From positions 16,501,453 through 16,565,452 of the forward strand of contig CM039502.1 of assembly GCA_022432975.1 (NCBI GenBank): a DNA stretch of 64,000 nt, written 5' to 3'. Shown piece after piece: positions 59,845 to 64,000 of this stretch (positions are counted from its first letter, which is position 1; every line of letters begins with the position of its first letter). A model generated the notes under the pieces. That model saw only the letters and a program-made list of their open reading frames with translations. It ran no database searches and was not told the DNA's origin. This stretch comes from Begonia masoniana. Lineage: Eukaryota > Streptophyta > Magnoliopsida > Cucurbitales > Begoniaceae. Position numbers and translations under genes: made by a program.

Positions 59845-61572
59845 TAGCGGTGGGCCCAAACACTTCAGGATTTTTATCCCAATACCGATTCCTCCCATCA
59901 CTTTTTGATTATATCTATAATGTTATCTAGAGCTAAAGAAAACATTGTAAAATTTATACATACTGGATCAAGAGAGTGTATTTCGACGATGAGCCGAAAC
60001 TGAAGAAGACGAAGCCGATGATAGTGACTGGAGTGTCGCCAGTGAGAGCGAGCTTAGTCTGAGAGAGCCTGAGCCTGGATTGTCGCTGCCGCTGAGTCTG
60101 AGTGTGAGTGTGTGACTGCGCTGCGCAAGAGCGGTGAGAGATCGAGAGAGTGACCGAGAGTCTGAGAGTCGAGAGAGAGACAGAGACCTCAAGTTCAGAC
60201 TTCAGGTCTGAAGTTAGGTTATCTAATGGGTATGGGGTCGGTTCTCCTTGGGCCATGAGTCGGACAACCCGTTTTCATTGGACTGACCCATGGGTCGGTA
60301 CTCCAACGGTCCTGGCTAGTTTCAGAACTGGGAACCGCAGACCAAACCATTGTCCCCGGTTCCGAGATCAATGGAACCGTGTCTGGTTCCTAGACACAAG
60401 GTGTAACACCCAGAAAATTTTAATAACGTGCATAGCCCTAGGTTAAGTTATGTATGAGTGATGAAAGAAATGATGTTGACAATTCAAACCAAAGATGTTT
60501 GAAAAGTCAAAAATTTTATTAACCAATAGAAATTTAGTAAAAGTGAAATAGAAGAGAAATTAGGTGAAATAAAAAAATTGGAAAAATTTAATGAAAGAAG
60601 TGGTTAAAGATGGTAGTCACGTTGGAAGAAAAATAGAAAGGAAAAGAGTGGGTTTAAATTGCAATTTTAAAATCATTGGAGGAGGAAATATTTATTCGTG
60701 TTGTGTTTTATTGCATATTCGTTGACATACATCATGGTTTTCAGTTAAACGAAAATACGAGTTGTTTGCATGGTTGGGTTGTGAGCATGAAATGTAATCA
60801 GATAAGTAAATTGTAAATGCATATTGAGTAGTGTGCCTTGTCGGGATTACGTGCTGGAGTGTAGCACCCCGGAGAGAACTCTACGAGAGGTGACCGGCTA
60901 AAATACGCAATCTGGATTAGTGTGCCTTGTCGGAATTACGTGCTGGAGTGTAGCACCCTGAGGGAATCTCTATGATGGATGATTGGCTAAAATACGTAAA
61001 GGTCGAGAGTATGAATTCCTAGATGGTTATAGGATTCTATGATCGATGAGATAGACCATGTATGGCCATCCTAGACGGTTATGGGATGAGAGATGTCTGG
61101 TCTTGCTCTGGTGGTTCTGAGTGTGGCTGTCCTAGACGGTGATAGGATGTGTGCTTACTCAAATCACACGGCTTATAAAATGATTAAAGCAACGAACAGC
61201 AAATAAGTACAACTGAGTGGTAGAAACTGCATGTGTTAGGTTGATTGCATTGTGTTGTCGCATTTGTTATTCCCTACTTGCTAAGCATTAGGCTTACGTT
61301 TTGTGTTATGTGGTGTAGGTGACGAGTTCTATACAGGTGAGGTAGATGAGACAGTCGATAATTAGACCGCAGTCGGAGGAGTACAGAGTCCGCCGATGCA
61401 AGCTATCGTCTGGGTGTCTATTTTAAACGTCGCTTTAAACACGGGATAGCTTAGCAAAGTAACGCACCGAGCCGGGGCGGGTTCGGGGCGTTACACAAGG
61501 AACCAACCAAGAACCGGCCCGACGGTGATCTGGTCTGATCTTCCGGTTCCGGGTCGGTTCTGCCTACTCCTA
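59845..61572. mobile_element. hAT-like DNA transposon, non-autonomous
   Basis: Flanked by a perfect 8-bp duplication GTTTTTAT (59837-59844 and 61573-61580), as hAT elements make. Ends are TAGCGGTGGGC and, inverted, TAGGAGTAGGC, typical short hAT inverted repeats. Without its nested solo LTR it is about 630 bp and encodes no transposase. 60000-60190 is rich in GAGAGTGAGAGTC words. The subterminal parts carry GGTTCCGGGTCGG-type repeats. Confidence 0.8.
60402..61495 (+). mobile_element. Solo LTR nested in the hAT-like element
   Basis: TGTAACACCCAG to TCGGGGCGTTACA, 1094 bp, flanked by perfect CAAGG (60397-60401, 61496-61500). It includes two copies of a ~90-bp repeat (GTGTGCCTTGTCGG..GGCTAAAATACG) at 60832-61000 and two or three degenerate CCTAGACGGTTATGGGAT copies to 61150. 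Confidence 0.9.
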
Positions 61573-61580
61573 GTTTTTAT

Positions 61581-62826
61581 CTTATATATGTATTTTTTAC
61601 TAGACATGTTTTCTATGAACATGCACATTAATTTGTGGATCATCTTGATCGTGTGAACTAAGTTTGATCGACATTGTAGAGGTTCTATTTTTGTTTCGCA
61701 CATTAGATTGTTAGAGGATATGTTTGCTTGAATTTTAACTAGAGTAATGAACAACTATATGTGTCATGTCTTTGGACACAATACCCTAAATTTGATCAAG
61801 ATCATTTGTGACTTTTGAGATGACCGAGCATTGCCATTGTTATTATATATACCTACGGCATGGTGTGGCAGATATCGTAAGTGATTTTATTTTCATTGAA
61901 ATTTTTCTGTCATACAGTAGAAACCTATTTGAAGTATATAAAACAATATAGTAAAATATTTTAACACTTGTTATATTGTATGTTTTCTAATCAATTTTAT
62001 AAAATAGTGGCATGCTCACTTATCGTTATTAACTTTATTGCTGAATATAAAATTTTATCCCTAGTGAGTTTAATCAACTCACCTAAGATGACTAACCCCT
62101 TTCAGGTTTTAGTCAGAAAGATCATCAGCCGTTGACATAAGACTTATTGATGTTTTATTAACTTAGTTCTTTATTTCATTTAGAACTTTTATCAATGAGA
62201 TAAGACTCTTGTTAATTTATTTTGCATTACGATAGATTTTTTTGTTATTTTTTTTCTTATTTTTCACAATTTATTGGACATTTACTATCATTATATCTTG
62301 ACGTGACTATTAGACTTTTAGTATATTCCAATTTTCTTTGGCCCTGATTTTATTTTTATTTAAAATTATCGCTGTTACTTAGAATATTTAAAATTAAAGC
62401 TCGAGCGGTTTGATACTGTCTCGACCTGAATTGCTGCTCGCTTTGTCTCAAGTCCATTGTAGGGCGTGACACAACTTAGATGCGCGCGCACCGCGCACAC
62501 GCACACACACACGCGCGCACACACGCATACGTATACCTACACATGTGTATGTATACGCATGTATATATAAATGTATAATTAGTGGGCTTGTGTGTGTATA
62601 CAAACATACTAACGTGGGTAATTTCTTGGATTATTCCAAATAGCCTTTCACTAGCCCATAAGACTACATTCATCGCTAATTAATGACATAAAGTTCCTTT
62701 TTATATTTTAAATAAAAATTTTAAATAACATGACTAAATTCAAAGGTTGATAATTCTAATTTCTATTAACTTCAAATTAAATATTGGCTTGTGATTTTTC
62801 TACACTTTGATTTTTATAATCTAACT

Positions 62827-62870
<44 letters not shown>

Positions 62871-63500
62871 ATTAGATGAGACAAGGGTGTGACAATAGAG
62901 TGGACAAATTGAAGATGAATGTGTCCTAACCTACAAACTCAAACATGTCTCTCTATTAAGTGAAAATGCTATTTCTTTTTAAAGTATCTCTTTTGATATT
63001 AATTCTGTCTATCAGATGGAATTTCAGTTTAGCAACTTCCTAACATTACATTTTACCTAATAATTTTACATTGAAACAATGGTTTATTGAGTTTAACTAA
63101 TATCATATCGGTAATTAATCATAAATTCATTACTTTTGTTTTCTACATTTTTCTTGTTTTTTCCGTGTATTAGTAGCGTCAACTACTTTGCGTCCAATAA
63201 TCAACTTATGAAACAAAAATGTCGCATTACATGTTTACGAAGTTTCCTAAACGAAGGTACAAATGGTGAGACGTGTAGAAGATAATAAATTGCTGGGACG
63301 AGAACTGGAAAGGGTGAGAAGAAGAGGGTAGGAGTCGATGAGATGATCGTAGAAATGGAGAGGAGAGAAAAAGATTGTAAAAATGTTGGCTTTATCGCCC
63401 TATCTCTTTCTCTCTAGCTTTGAAAGAAAATCTCCAATGGCGAAGCGGGGAGTCAATTATTTTACTTTTTCTCCATGCCCCACTGCAACTGGAGTGAGTT
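61581..63500. other. Intergenic region with microsatellites
   Basis: No supported gene. A terminus-like GTAGGGCGTGACA at about 62471 may be the end of an old LTR. 62480-62545 is an alternating CA/CG purine-pyrimidine tract, and 62829-62867 is (TA)n. From about 63260 purine-rich DNA begins that may belong to the WNK promoter. Confidence 0.5.
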
Positions 63501-63536
63501 TAGAGAGAGACCGGGAGAGAGAGAGAGAGAGAGGTG
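63501..63536 (+). repeat. GA microsatellite in the probable WNK leader
   Basis: GAGAGA-rich run followed by GGTGGGTGGGTGG, about 290 bases upstream of the start codon. GA tracts are common in plant leaders and core promoters. Confidence 0.8.
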
Positions 63537-63825
63537 GGTGGGTGGCTCTGCCTCTTTCCTCACAAAATTGTGGCAGTACCACGAACCTTGTTGCCTTTGT
63601 TCTCTCTCTCTTCTCTTTCATGCGATTTACGGCAATAATTGATCGATTTTTCTCCTTTTCTGCTCAAAACCCATTATTCTGTTTTTATACATATTTTCCT
63701 TTCTCTCTCTTCTCTCCTTGTAGTGTGTGTCCGAGGAACTTGAGAGGAAGGTTGCAGGTGGGAAATCCAATCACTGGGAAAAAAAAGTAGAAAGAGCAGA
63801 AATTTTTGTGGAAAATTTTTGAGAA

Positions 63826-64000
63826 ATGAATGATCGCTCACATCTTGAACCAGATGATTCTGAGTTTGTCGAAGTCGATCCAACTGGAAGATATGGAAGA
63901 GTACAACTTCTCTCTTTCCCACTCTATCTCTTCCTCTCATTTATCTGTAAATTGATTTCTGGGTGTCTTTGTTTGCTACAGTACTGTGAAATCCTTGGAA
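63826..64000 (+). CDS. WNK (with-no-lysine) serine/threonine kinase, 5' end only
   Basis: Exon 1 63826-63900 encodes MNDRSHLEPDDSEFVEVDPT then GRYGR. GT at 63901 and AG at 63980-63981 remove an 81-bp intron. Exon 2 begins YCEILG and runs off the window. The acidic block followed by DPTGRYGRY.EILG is the conserved entry to the kinase domain of plant WNK kinases, where the glycine-rich loop follows directly. The catalytic domain and C-terminus are outside, so the subfamily cannot be set. A 135-codon open frame upstream (63383-63790, start ATG) ends 35 bases before this start and may be an upstream ORF. Confidence 0.85.
   Translation, partial: MNDRSHLEPDDSEFVEVDPTGRYGRVQLLSFPLYLFLSFICKLISGCLCLLQYCEILG

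Noticed and set aside
62476..62673. 65-residue Cys/Arg-rich frame
   Set aside because: Translation of the CA/CG simple-sequence tract.

Overview
This is a 64 kb piece of a plant nuclear genome. The evidence is a spliced zeta-carotene desaturase gene with GT-AG introns, a WNK kinase start, many Ty3 and Ty1/copia LTR retrotransposons primed by initiator Met-tRNA, and AT-rich intergenic DNA. It is certainly a eudicot-like plant. A cucurbit is my guess from the look of the desaturase protein and cannot be proven here.

Layout. 1-27117 is a nest of LTR retrotransposons: a minus-strand Ty3 element cut by the left edge (1-6062), sitting in an older Athila-like gag-protease remnant (6063-6830); a second minus-strand Ty3 element whose 3' LTR (6831-7118 plus 14670-16160) is split by a huge solo LTR (7119-14669) carrying perfect 61-bp and 26-bp arrays; its gag-pol remnant (16177-20654); a 267-bp LTR with a 5S-rRNA-like domain (20810-21076); and a decayed plus-strand chromodomain Ty3 element with a 2.5-kb 3' LTR (21077-27117). 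27118-29060 is intergenic DNA with a fold-back element.

29552-38233 is the only complete gene: zeta-carotene desaturase, 14 exons, 582 residues, fully open across all splice junctions. Intron 3 holds a 1.5-kb non-autonomous LTR element that keeps only a gag-like ORF. Intron 11 holds a 604-bp solo LTR. From inside that solo LTR to about 45594 the sequence is a tandem duplication of 4.3-4.7 kb, giving a second, promoterless copy of desaturase exons 12-14 (41626-42924).

The same block holds the C-terminal cupin part of a DRT102-like gene (RpiB domain plus cupin). Its N-terminal RpiB part lies at 54472-54948. The two halves are separated by a nearly intact minus-strand copia element (44927-54471), whose left LTR is itself split by a 3.2-kb solo LTR (45006-48221) carrying a 60-bp array. 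So this host gene was broken by nested insertions.

54949-64000 is low-density DNA with an EF-hand gene fragment (55733-56098), a Dabb-domain gene fragment (59146-59368), a hAT-like DNA transposon with a solo LTR inside it (59845-61572), microsatellites, and the first two exons of a WNK kinase gene running off the right edge (63826-64000).

No bacterial-style operon, CRISPR array or tRNA gene was seen. The most unusual signals are non-coding: LTR-borne minisatellites built around a shared AYCGGNNGATG core, TGAACAGTA motif clusters shared between copia and Ty3 elements, an apparently chimeric Ty3 element with a 5S-type 5' LTR, and the tandem duplication whose junction is full of small indels and may be an assembly join of two haplotypes.
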